DNA of 64,000 nucleotides from assembly GCF_046600735.1 (NCBI RefSeq), contig NZ_JBJMAW010000002.1, positions 1-64,000 of the forward strand, given 5' to 3'. Of the stretch, positions 50,396 to 61,912 are shown one piece after another. This DNA comes from Novilysobacter_A longmucuonensis. Lineage in GTDB: Bacteria > Pseudomonadota > Gammaproteobacteria > Xanthomonadales > Xanthomonadaceae. The position numbers and the translations under genes are program-made. The notes beneath the pieces were generated by a model. It searched no databases. It was not told the DNA's origin and worked only from the letters and a program-made list of their open reading frames with translations. Every line of letters starts with the position of its first letter. Positions within the stretch are counted from its first letter, which is position 1.

Positions 50396-52552
50396 TCAGC
50401 CTGAGACCCACCCCAGCCCGACGGTAAAACTGCGCCCCGGGCCCGGCTCGAAAAACCGCCCATTGCCATCGTTGACGATCACCGAGCCGATGTAGTCGCG
50501 GTCCAGCAGGTTGTCCACGCGCGCGAAGCCATACCACCCGCCTGCGCCGTGCGGCCGCCACTGCGCGCGCAAGGAGAAGCGTGCGTGACCGGGCGCGGCA
50601 TCGGTGTTGCGGTCATCGGTGGGGATGCGGTCGCTGACGCGGGCCTCCACAGCCGTGCTGAAGCGCTGCGACGGTGTCCGCCACGCCAGCTCGGCATAGC
50701 CGTGGGCGCTTGGGATGCCCGGAATGCGATTGCCCGCATCCACCGTCCGCACCTCGGTCTGCCCGCGGGTCACGCGATAGCTGAAGTCCTGCTCGAACCG
50801 CGCACGGATGAAGTTCGCCGTCAGCACATACGACCACTGCCGGCCGAAGCGGCCGTCCAGGCCGGCCTCAATGCCGTCGCGCCGGGTACGGCCGGCATTG
50901 GCGTAACTCGTGCGCCCGCCGCTGCTCTGCGCCGGCACGATCTCGTCCTCGCCATCGACGCGGTAGGCCGCGATGCTCGCCGTCGCGGTGGCGAAGCGCC
51001 AGCGCGCGCCGATCTCGGCGGAGACGAAATGCGCCGGTACCAGGTCGCGATTGAAGCCGCTCTCCCCGTCGGGCCGGTAGGCCGATTCGGTGATCGTCGG
51101 CGTCTCGAAGCCGCGCCCTATACTGGCGAAAACTTCACCACTGTCGAAGGCCCGCGCGATGCCGAGCGAGGCGGCGGTCTCGCGATAGTCGGTCTGACCG
51201 CTGCCATCGCCGTTGCCCGGCACGATGTAGTGATCGTCGGAGGTAAAGGTCAGCCGCGCATGCCTGACCGCGCCCAGTGCGGTCCATTGCGGCGTAAGGG
51301 TCAGATCGCCGATGACGTAGGCCTCGCGGCTGTCCACGCGATTGTCCTCGTTGCGGCGCAGGCGTCCGCGCACGCCCAGCACCGGCTCGTCGGACGCGCT
51401 GCCGATAAAATTCTCGTAGCCGGTGCGGGCCTCGTTCAGCCGCGACAGCTCGACCCCCACCGCGACCGCGCCGCGCTCGTCGCGCCAGCGGTGGCCGGCA
51501 TCGACGCCGCTGGAGCGCCGCATGATGTCGATCACGCCGCCGGCGCTGCTCGCCGGTGCCTGGGCGAACACCGGCACCGACAGGAACTGCATCACGTCGC
51601 GGTGGATGCGATGGCCGTTGACCCAGGCCTCGCGTCCGGGTGCGTAGTCGCGTTGCCAACCCAGTCCGAGTTGGTGGTTCTCGATGCGTTTGCGGGTGTC
51701 GAACTCCGCTGCGGCCGGATCGGTGCCGTGCGGGTCGCGCTGCCACGCCTCACGAGTCAGTCCGAGCGGGTCCTGAGTATCGGGCTGCGACAGTGCGTTG
51801 AGCACCAGCCGCAGGCGCTCGCCCTCGCGCGGCGTCCATTGCGCGACCGCGCTGAACTGCGAGCGCTCCGCGGCGCTGTGCGGCCGGGCGCCGTCGGTCT
51901 CAAAGCGGCTGCCGTGCACGCGCCAGCGCAGCCGGTCGTCCGCGTCGCTGCCGTCGATGCGTGCGCCGATGCGGTAGCTGTCATCGCTGCCGAGCCATCC
52001 CTCAACCGACTGGCGATCGTCACCATCCAGTTCCGTATACCCGACGATCGCACCGCCGGCCGCGTTGCCGTACTGCAGCGCCAGCGGCCCGCGCAGCACT
52101 TCGATGCGGTCGAGCGTATCGAGCGGGAAGCTCCCCGCCTGGCCCTGCCCGTCCGCCGCCGACAAGGGGATGCCATCGACGATCAACCGAATGCCGCGGA
52201 TGCCGAAGGTCGAGCGCGCGCCGAAGCCGCGGCTCTGGATCTGCAGGTCCTGGGCGTAGTTCTGCCGGTCCAGCACGGTGACACCGGGGACGCGGCCCAG
52301 GGTTTCGGCCAGGCTGACCTGACGCTGGCCATCGCGCAGGGTGTCGCCATCGACCACGCTGACCGCGCCGGGAAAGCTCGACAGCGACCGCATGCGGCCA
52401 ACGACTTCGATGCGGTCGAGCGTGGCGGCGGCGGAGGCGTCGGCTTCCTGAGCGCTCGCCGACGGAAACGAGACCGCGGCGACGATCGCCGCGGCGATTG
52501 CGCTTCCTCGTGCCGTGCGACGGATAGGGGGCGAAGGTCTGCTGTGGGTCAT
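50396..52552 (-). CDS. TonB-dependent outer-membrane receptor (second)
   Basis: From the ATG at 52552 the precursor has 718 residues with signal peptide SAIAAAIVAAVSFPSASA. The TonB-box-like DRIEVVGR is followed by a plug domain (about 50-160: GQRQVSLAETLGRVPGVTVLDRQNYAQDLQIQSRGFGARS, RGIRLIVDGIPLSAADGQGQ, DRIEVLRGPLALQYGNAAGG) and a beta-barrel with the closing RSFTVGLGWVSG. The FGARSTFGIRGIRLIVDGIP plug is characteristic of the YncD/ferric-type receptors of xanthomonads. The substrate is unknown and no transport partner is adjacent; the upstream dinB is divergent. Confidence 0.92.
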   Translation of the reverse strand: MTHSRPSPPIRRTARGSAIAAAIVAAVSFPSASAQEADASAAATLDRIEVVGRMRSLSSFPGAVSVVDGDTLRDGQRQVSLAETLGRVPGVTVLDRQNYAQDLQIQSRGFGARSTFGIRGIRLIVDGIPLSAADGQGQAGSFPLDTLDRIEVLRGPLALQYGNAAGGAIVGYTELDGDDRQSVEGWLGSDDSYRIGARIDGSDADDRLRWRVHGSRFETDGARPHSAAERSQFSAVAQWTPREGERLRLVLNALSQPDTQDPLGLTREAWQRDPHGTDPAAAEFDTRKRIENHQLGLGWQRDYAPGREAWVNGHRIHRDVMQFLSVPVFAQAPASSAGGVIDIMRRSSGVDAGHRWRDERGAVAVGVELSRLNEARTGYENFIGSASDEPVLGVRGRLRRNEDNRVDSREAYVIGDLTLTPQWTALGAVRHARLTFTSDDHYIVPGNGDGSGQTDYRETAASLGIARAFDSGEVFASIGRGFETPTITESAYRPDGESGFNRDLVPAHFVSAEIGARWRFATATASIAAYRVDGEDEIVPAQSSGGRTSYANAGRTRRDGIEAGLDGRFGRQWSYVLTANFIRARFEQDFSYRVTRGQTEVRTVDAGNRIPGIPSAHGYAELAWRTPSQRFSTAVEARVSDRIPTDDRNTDAAPGHARFSLRAQWRPHGAGGWYGFARVDNLLDRDYIGSVIVNDGNGRFFEPGPGRSFTVGLGWVSG

Positions 52553-52609
52553 TGGGCCATGCGGAAGAGACGGATCGACGAGTTTGCCAAGTGAACGATG
52601 ATCATGGCG

Positions 52610-52700
52610 TTGGGTCCGTTGCTGCAAGAGCAAATCCCCCCTGCCCCCCCTTTTCCAAAGGGGGGAACAGCACGGGCAAGACGGCAAAGCTGTGAGGATT
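52610..52700. repeat. Palindromic repeat CCCCCC-TTTTCCAAA-GGGGGG between dinB and the receptor
   Basis: CAAATCCCCCCTGCCCCCCCTTTTCCAAAGGGGGGAACAGC with a further inverted arm (GCAAAGCTGTGAGGATTTGC). It is a typical dispersed intergenic palindrome in the divergent promoter region of the receptor gene and dinB. Confidence 0.55.
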
Positions 52701-52730
52701 TGCTCTGCCAGCCATCCCCCGCAGCCGCCG

Positions 52731-53870
52731 ATGACGCACGCATGCCAAGCTATTGTGTCGCCCATCGTGCCCTCCAACCCCGTGCCGCCACCGCGCAAGA
52801 TCCTCCACGTCGACATGGACGCGTTCTACGCCTCGGTCGAGCAGCGCGACGACCCCGCGTTGCGTGGACAGCCGGTGGTCGTCGCGTGGCGCGGCGCGCG
52901 CTCGGTGGTGTGCGCGGCGAGCTACGAGGCGCGCAAATTCGGGGTGCGTTCGGCGATGCCGGCGGTGCGGGCCGAGCGCTTGTGTCCGCAGGCGGTGTTC
53001 GTGCCACCGGATTTCCTGCGCTACAAGGCCGTGTCCAGGCAGGTGCGCGAGATCTTCGCCCGCCATACCGAGCTGATCGAGCCGCTGTCGCTGGACGAGG
53101 CCTACCTCGACGTCACCGCCAGCGGGCTGCCGACCGCGACCGAAACCGCCGAGGCGATCCGCGCCGCGATCTTTGAAGAGACCCGGCTGACCGCCTCGGC
53201 CGGCGTTGCGCCCAACAAGTTTTTGGCCAAGATCGCCTCGGACTGGCGCAAGCCCGACGGCATCTTCGTGATCCGCCCGCACCAGGTCGCCGCCTTTCTG
53301 GAGCCACTGCCGGTCGGCCGCCTGCCGGGCGTCGGCAAGGTCATGGAGGCGAAGCTGGCCGAGCTCGACATCACCCGCGTGGCGGATCTGCGCGCATGCG
53401 GGCTGCCGGCTCTGGAGCAGCGCTTCGGCCGCTGGGGCCGCCGCCTGCATGAGCTCTCGCTGGGCATCGACGACTCCCCGGTACGCTCCGAACGCCCGAC
53501 CCTGCAGATCTCGTCCGAAGACACCTTCGAGCACGACCTGCCGCTGGAGGAGCTGGAGCCGCACATCCGCCGGCTCGCCGAGAAGACCTGGGCCGGTTAC
53601 ATGCTCGAACAAGGCCGGCGCGAACAGGGCCGGATTGCGCGCACGGTGGTGCTCAAGCTCAAGACCGCCGACTTCCGCCTGCTGACCCGCAGCCTCACCC
53701 CGGGCACGCCCCCGGCCTCACTGCGGGACCTGGGCGATATCGCCTGCGAATTGCGCACGCGCGTCGAGCTGCCCGCCAGCACCCGCTATCGGCTGGTCGG
53801 CGTCGGCCTGGCGGGCTTCATCGACGCCGACCGCCACATCGCCCAAAGCGACCTGTTCCCCACGCCCTGA
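52731..53870 (+). CDS. dinB: DNA polymerase IV
   Basis: Pol IV is the Y-family translesion polymerase. From the ATG at 52731 there are 379 residues; GTG codons at 52755 and 52767 are alternative starts closer to the family N-terminus. Catalytic carboxylates are in HVDMDAFYASVEQ and SLDEAYLDVT; SYEARKFGVRSAMPA, the helix-hairpin-helix RLPGVGKVMEAKLAEL and the little-finger domain follow. The C-terminal SDLFP resembles a beta-clamp-binding peptide (QxDLF). No LexA box was identified. Confidence 0.95.
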   Translation: MTHACQAIVSPIVPSNPVPPPRKILHVDMDAFYASVEQRDDPALRGQPVVVAWRGARSVVCAASYEARKFGVRSAMPAVRAERLCPQAVFVPPDFLRYKAVSRQVREIFARHTELIEPLSLDEAYLDVTASGLPTATETAEAIRAAIFEETRLTASAGVAPNKFLAKIASDWRKPDGIFVIRPHQVAAFLEPLPVGRLPGVGKVMEAKLAELDITRVADLRACGLPALEQRFGRWGRRLHELSLGIDDSPVRSERPTLQISSEDTFEHDLPLEELEPHIRRLAEKTWAGYMLEQGRREQGRIARTVVLKLKTADFRLLTRSLTPGTPPASLRDLGDIACELRTRVELPASTRYRLVGVGLAGFIDADRHIAQSDLFPTP

Positions 53871-53878
53871 CGCGCTTG

Positions 53879-53969
53879 GTAGGAGCGACGTGAGTCGCGA
53901 TCGAATGCCGCGATCGCGGTTCCGAGCCCTGCCTCGGAGGTAGGAGCTCGCGACTCACGTCGCTCCTAC
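53879..53969. repeat. REP-like inverted pair, GACGTGAGTC type
   Basis: GTAGGAGCGACGTGAGTCGCGA (53879-53900) faces TCGCGACTCACGTCGCTCCTAC (53948-53969) between the convergent dinB and tex genes; it carries the fourth head variant of this repeat family. Confidence 0.9.
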
Positions 53970-53990
53970 GGAACCCAGAACGAGTGGTCA

Positions 53991-56345
<2,355 letters not shown>

Positions 56346-56554
56346 CGGGTCCGGTCTGCTGAACCGCCTGGCGGCGGGGGAACCGGGATTGTCGCAATGC
56401 GCGGCGAACTAGGTAAGCGGTTGACAGATGCGTCGAGTCCGCACCACGCGGCGAATGCCTGCTTGCGCTGCCGCCCTCTCTCCATGGAGAGAGGGGCGTA
56501 CCCCGGCATGTCGAGGGCATCGCCCACGCGCCTGGAAGGCATTAGTACGGCGGT

Positions 56555-57157
56555 CTACAACTGCATGCGCACCGCACCGAGGTGGGCGATGACTTCGTCG
56601 ATCTCGCGCTTCGACTGCTCGTAGTCCGGCTGTGGTTGGGACAGCAGCACCAGCACGGTGGCCGGATGAACGATCAGATCCTTCATGTGATAGCAGACGC
56701 CGACGTTGTCGGGCTTCGGCAGCGCGCCGTCATGGTGGTAGTCGCGCTCGATGGTCTCGTGATCGAGATCGCTCCACGTATCGCGGACTGCCAGCGCTGC
56801 CTCCAGGTATTCGACGCAGTGCGGGTGGCGGGTGCTGTAGGCGGGTGAGATCTCGCCTGCGAGATCGAGCAGCGCCTCGGTCTGCGCCTGCAGCTGCGAG
56901 GTGTCCGCGCGCGAGGCGATGGCCGTCGACAGCTCCCGCGCCTTTTCCGCGTACTCATCCAGTTGTGCAGCTGCAGGGGACGGGGGTGCTGCAGGTTCGC
57001 TGGCGGCGGCCGGCACCGGCGCGGCGGGAGCTGCGACGCCCGCCTCTTCGGCCACGGCCGGCGTTGTTGTCGAGCGCGGCGGCTCCGGCGTGCGGCTGTC
57101 GCAGGCACCCAGCACCGCTACGCAGGCGGCGGCCAGCAGACCCATCCGATAATTCAT
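56555..57157 (-). CDS. Lipoprotein of unknown function preceded by a Fur-box-like site
   Basis: From the ATG at 57157 (GGAG 8 bases ahead) the protein has 200 residues with lipoprotein signal MGLLAAACVAVLGAC. A low-complexity Pro/Ala stretch (20-65) is followed by a helical region with HPHCVEYLEAALAVRDTW, ETIERDYHHDGALPKPDNVGVCYHMKDLIVHPATVLVLL and YEQSKREIDEVIAHLGAV. Two Cys and several His could bind metal or haem, but I recognise no family. A 19-bp sequence at 57195-57213 resembling a Fur box suggests iron regulation. The frame's upstream extension (to 57400) is not credible. Confidence 0.7.
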   Translation of the reverse strand: MNYRMGLLAAACVAVLGACDSRTPEPPRSTTTPAVAEEAGVAAPAAPVPAAASEPAAPPSPAAAQLDEYAEKARELSTAIASRADTSQLQAQTEALLDLAGEISPAYSTRHPHCVEYLEAALAVRDTWSDLDHETIERDYHHDGALPKPDNVGVCYHMKDLIVHPATVLVLLSQPQPDYEQSKREIDEVIAHLGAVRMQL

Positions 57158-57194
57158 GCATTTACTCCGAAGTTGAGATTCGACGTGGATTGTA

Positions 57195-57213
57195 AATGGG
57201 AATCGTTCTCTTT
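57195..57213 (-). promoter_or_regulatory. Fur-box-like operator
   Basis: AATGGGAATCGTTCTCTTT matches the core TGAGAAT-N-ATTCTCA of gammaproteobacterial Fur boxes at 11 of 14 arm positions. It is centred 47 bases upstream of the lipoprotein start codon at 57157, a position where Fur would block transcription. Confidence 0.5.
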
Positions 57214-57257
57214 TTAAAGCCGAGCACGACGATTCCGCGTTAGGGGGCGTTAGCCTT

Positions 57258-57330
57258 TGGTAGAGCCGAGCTTGCTCGGCTGAGACATCGGCGGCGACGG
57301 TACCGCAGCGGAGCAAGCTCCGCTCTACGC
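57258..57330. repeat. REP-like pair, TAGAGC...GCTCTA type
   Basis: GGTAGAGCCGAGCTTGCTCGGCT (57259-57281) and AGCGGAGCAAGCTCCGCTCTAC (57307-57328). It directly adjoins a GTAGGAGCG-type pair at 57342, so two different repeat families are stacked. Confidence 0.75.
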
Positions 57331-57341
57331 GCGGCCGTTTT

Positions 57342-57414
57342 TTTGTAGGAGCGGGCCATGCCCGCGACCGTGGCACGCGTAGTACGGCGATCGCGCCCAT
57401 GGGGCGCTCCTACA
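57342..57414. repeat. REP-like pair with two different heads
   Basis: TTGTAGGAGCGGGCCATGCCCGCGA (57342-57366) faces TCGCGCCCATGGGGCGCTCCTACA (57391-57414): the same two head variants as in the tandem array at 40434. Confidence 0.85.
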
Positions 57415-57444
57415 CGGGACCAAATAGCTGCGGAGCGGCCGGAC

Positions 57445-57471
57445 AAAGAAAAAGCGGGCCGAAGCCCGCTT
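57445..57471 (-). terminator. Intrinsic terminator after pnp
   Basis: On the minus strand AGCGGGC-TTCG-GCCCGCT is followed by TTTTCTTT, about 70 bases beyond the pnp stop. The UUCG tetraloop makes it a strong hairpin. Confidence 0.85.
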
Positions 57472-57539
57472 GATCTTTGGTTCGCCAGAGCCGACCGGAG
57501 TCGGCCTTGGCGAACAACGCCAGGACAACATTGCGCGGC

Positions 57540-59648
<2,109 letters not shown>

Positions 59649-59748
59649 GTTAATTTCCTATCGGTTCATTGGCGGTCCGGACACGGCCCTTGCCCCATCC
59701 GGTCGGCCGCCGGCTCGCGGCCTTGATTCGGGTTCGATTTTCCGACCC

Positions 59749-59782
59749 AAAAACGAACCGCGGCGCATCACTGCGCCGCGGT
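59749..59782 (-). terminator. Terminator/attenuator hairpin between rpsO and pnp
   Basis: A perfect 11-bp stem (ACCGCGGCGCA 59757-59767 / TGCGCCGCGGT 59772-59782) with a 4-base loop, followed on the minus strand by TCGTTTTTG. It sits 11 bases after the rpsO stop. In E. coli the same gap has a terminator plus the RNase III-processed pnp leader, so read-through into pnp is expected. Confidence 0.8.
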
Positions 59783-59792
59783 GGGTGTCTCG

Positions 59793-60053
59793 TTAGCGAC
59801 GCAGGCCCAGCTTCGCGATCAGGGCCTTGTAGCGTTCGTTGTCCTTGCGCTTCAGGTAATCGAGCAGGCTGCGACGGCGGTTGACCATCATCAACAGTCC
59901 GCGACGGCTGTGGTGGTCCTGCTTGTGCTCCTTGAAGTGGCCCTGGAGCATTTCGATGCGGGCGGTGAGCAGGGCGACCTGGACCTCGGGTGAGCCGGTG
60001 TCGTTATCGCCGCGCTTGTTGTCTTCAATGACCTTGCTGGTGTCGATGGACAT
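59793..60053 (-). CDS. rpsO: 30S ribosomal protein S15
   Basis: The 86-residue protein from the ATG at 60053 contains GDTGSPEVQVALLTARIEMLQGHFKEHKQDHHSRRGLLMMVNRRRSLLDYLK, diagnostic of bS/uS15. It binds 16S rRNA early in 30S assembly. Its position between truB and pnp is conserved in gammaproteobacteria. Confidence 0.98.
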   Translation of the reverse strand: MSIDTSKVIEDNKRGDNDTGSPEVQVALLTARIEMLQGHFKEHKQDHHSRRGLLMMVNRRRSLLDYLKRKDNERYKALIAKLGLRR

Positions 60054-60344
60054 CTTGGTTTTGCCTCTTGATGCGCGACCTGCAGAACGCGTACGGGCCG
60101 GTCTTGCCGACACCGCCGCACCGCCTGGTCCGCCGCTTGCTAGAAGGAAGTTGCTGAAGTTGCTGATTACCGGGAAAAGCCCGCGAATTGTAGCCGGCGG
60201 CCGGGGGTAGTCACAAGGTGGGCGGGTGCCGGGGTGAAGGTCGCGACGGGACTCGGGGGATGACCGCTCGAGGGGGAATGCTGGCTATCGGGGATCAGGC
60301 AGCGTTCCTCGTACGGGTACCCTCCCCAGCGCACGCCCCTGCGT

Positions 60345-61298
60345 TCAGCCGGGGGTCCGGGTCGCCCAGGTGAACAGGCGCTGCGGGCGCAGCAGCCGGC
60401 TGTCGTCGATGCTCGCAAGCCCGAGCACGCGCTCGCTGTGGTCGTACACCGCGACCTGTTCGGCCGAAGCCGTGCCGGCATCGAGCTGCAGGCGCTGGCC
60501 CTGCCCCAGCCGCTCGGCCTGGGCCGCATCGACGAGCACCCGCGGAAAGCCCGCCAACCCGGCCTCGATCGGCAGCAGGCAGGCGTCCAGCGCCGCCTCG
60601 CCGTGTGCATCCGACAAGGCCCGCAACTGCTCCAGCGTGTACATGCGCGGCTGGGTGAACGGCTCGACCCAGAGCCGTCGCAACACCTCGACGTGCGCGC
60701 CACACCCGAGCGCCTCGCCGATGTCGCGGACCAGGCTGCGGACGTAGGTTCCCGAGCCGCATTCGATGCGAAGCCGCAGGCGCGGGCCTTCGCGTCCGAG
60801 CAGTTCCAGCGCGTGCACCACGACGTTGCGCTCCGGCGCCTCGATCGTCTCGCCACGCCGCGCCCGGGCATACAGCGGCTCCCCGCCCTGCTTGAGCGCC
60901 GAGTAGACCGGTGCACGCTGGACGATATGGCCGCGGAGCGGCGCGAGTGCGGCTTCGAGGGCGGTCGCAAACGCGGCATCGTCCAACGACGGCAGCGTGC
61001 GTTGCAGCAGCGGCATCCCGTCGGCGTCGTCGGTGTCGGTGGTGGTGCCGAGCACGGCGGTGGTCTCGTAGGCCTTGCGCGCGCCGAGTAGCAGGCCGGC
61101 GATCTTGGTCGCTTCGCCGAAACACAGCGGAAGCAGCCCGGTGGCGAGGGGATCGAGGCTGCCGGTGTGGCCGCCCTTCTCGGCGCGAAACAGGTGCCGC
61201 GCCTGCTGCAGCGCCTGGTTGGAGCTCAGGCCGGCCGGCTTGTCGAGCAGCAACAGGCCATGCAATGGCCGGAATTTGGTGCGCGGGTGCTTGGTCAT
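60345..61298 (-). CDS. truB: tRNA pseudouridine(55) synthase
   Basis: TruB converts U55 in the tRNA T-loop to pseudouridine. The 317-residue protein has the catalytic Asp in GGHTGSLDPLATGLLPLCFGEATK, the Tyr motif KAYETTAVLGTTTDTDDADG and RAPVYSALKQGGEPLYARARRG, and a PUA-like C-terminus (LGLASIDDSRLLRPQRLF). It lies between rbfA and rpsO; a 291-base gap to rpsO holds no recognisable gene. Confidence 0.97.
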   Translation of the reverse strand: MTKHPRTKFRPLHGLLLLDKPAGLSSNQALQQARHLFRAEKGGHTGSLDPLATGLLPLCFGEATKIAGLLLGARKAYETTAVLGTTTDTDDADGMPLLQRTLPSLDDAAFATALEAALAPLRGHIVQRAPVYSALKQGGEPLYARARRGETIEAPERNVVVHALELLGREGPRLRLRIECGSGTYVRSLVRDIGEALGCGAHVEVLRRLWVEPFTQPRMYTLEQLRALSDAHGEAALDACLLPIEAGLAGFPRVLVDAAQAERLGQGQRLQLDAGTASAEQVAVYDHSERVLGLASIDDSRLLRPQRLFTWATRTPG

Positions 61299-61338
61299 CG
61301 CGTGGTGGGCAGCTCGCGATCTGGGTGGCGACGCTCTG

Positions 61339-61413
61339 GTAGGAGCGGCTTCAGCCGCGATCTGAAACCAGCGCGGGCGTGCGATTCGAGGTCGCGGCTG
61401 AAGCCGCTCCTAC
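61339..61413. repeat. REP-like inverted pair, GGCTTCAGCC type, between rbfA and truB
   Basis: GTAGGAGCGGCTTCAGCCGCGA (61339-61360) and its exact inverse (61392-61413). It interrupts the conserved rbfA-truB operon spacing. Confidence 0.9.
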
Positions 61414-61431
61414 CGGATCAGGGCAGTGCGA

Positions 61432-61797
61432 TCAGGCCGGCTCGTCATCCGCCGGCGGATTCTCGCGCAGCAGGTTGTCGATGCGTTCGCCGCGGTCGAC
61501 CGAGTCGTCGTAGTGGAAGTGCAGCTCCGGCACGTGGCGCAGCTTGACCGCGCGTCCGAGGTTGTAGCGCAGCTGCTTGGACAGCTCCTTGAGCGCCTTG
61601 ACCGCCTCGGCCGAACGCTCGGGCTGCAGCGCGGTCACGAACACCTTGGCATGCGCCATGTCGCGCGTGACCTCGACATCCGACACGCTGACCGACGGCA
61701 GGCCGTGCTCGCGTACGGCCTCGTGCACCAGCGTGCCCAGTTCACGGCGGAGCTGGGCGGCGACGCGGTCGGTGCGGTGGAAGGATTTTTGTGTCAT
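61432..61797 (-). CDS. rbfA: 30S ribosome-binding factor A
   Basis: RbfA is a KH-fold late 30S maturation factor needed for growth in the cold. The 121-residue protein has RVAAQLRRELGTLVHEAV, VSVSDVEVTRDMAHAKVFVTAL and RAVKLRHVPELHFHYDDSVDRGERIDNLL, all typical. It sits between infB and truB; the gap to infB is a GC-rich palindrome. Confidence 0.97.
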   Translation of the reverse strand: MTQKSFHRTDRVAAQLRRELGTLVHEAVREHGLPSVSVSDVEVTRDMAHAKVFVTALQPERSAEAVKALKELSKQLRYNLGRAVKLRHVPELHFHYDDSVDRGERIDNLLRENPPADDEPA

Positions 61798-61799
61798 GG

Positions 61800-61908
61800 C
61801 GGGTCCTTTGGAGCCGGGACCGGGGACCCGGGACCGGGGACCCGGAAAGTCAAAAGCATTCGGCCTTTGCTCTCCCGGGTCCCCGGTCCCGGGCCCCGGG
61901 TCCCGCCA
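61800..61908. repeat. GC-rich GGGACC/GGTCCC palindrome between infB and rbfA
   Basis: GAGCCGGGACCGGGGACCCGGGACCGGGGACCCGG is mirrored by CCGGGTCCCCGGTCCCGGGCCCCGGGTCCCGCC around AAAGTCAAAAGCATTCGGCC. The tandem GGGACC(C/G)GGG units resemble the GGACTCG repeat inside lolD. It could form a long hairpin in the transcript. Confidence 0.8.
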
Positions 61909-61912
61909 AGCT

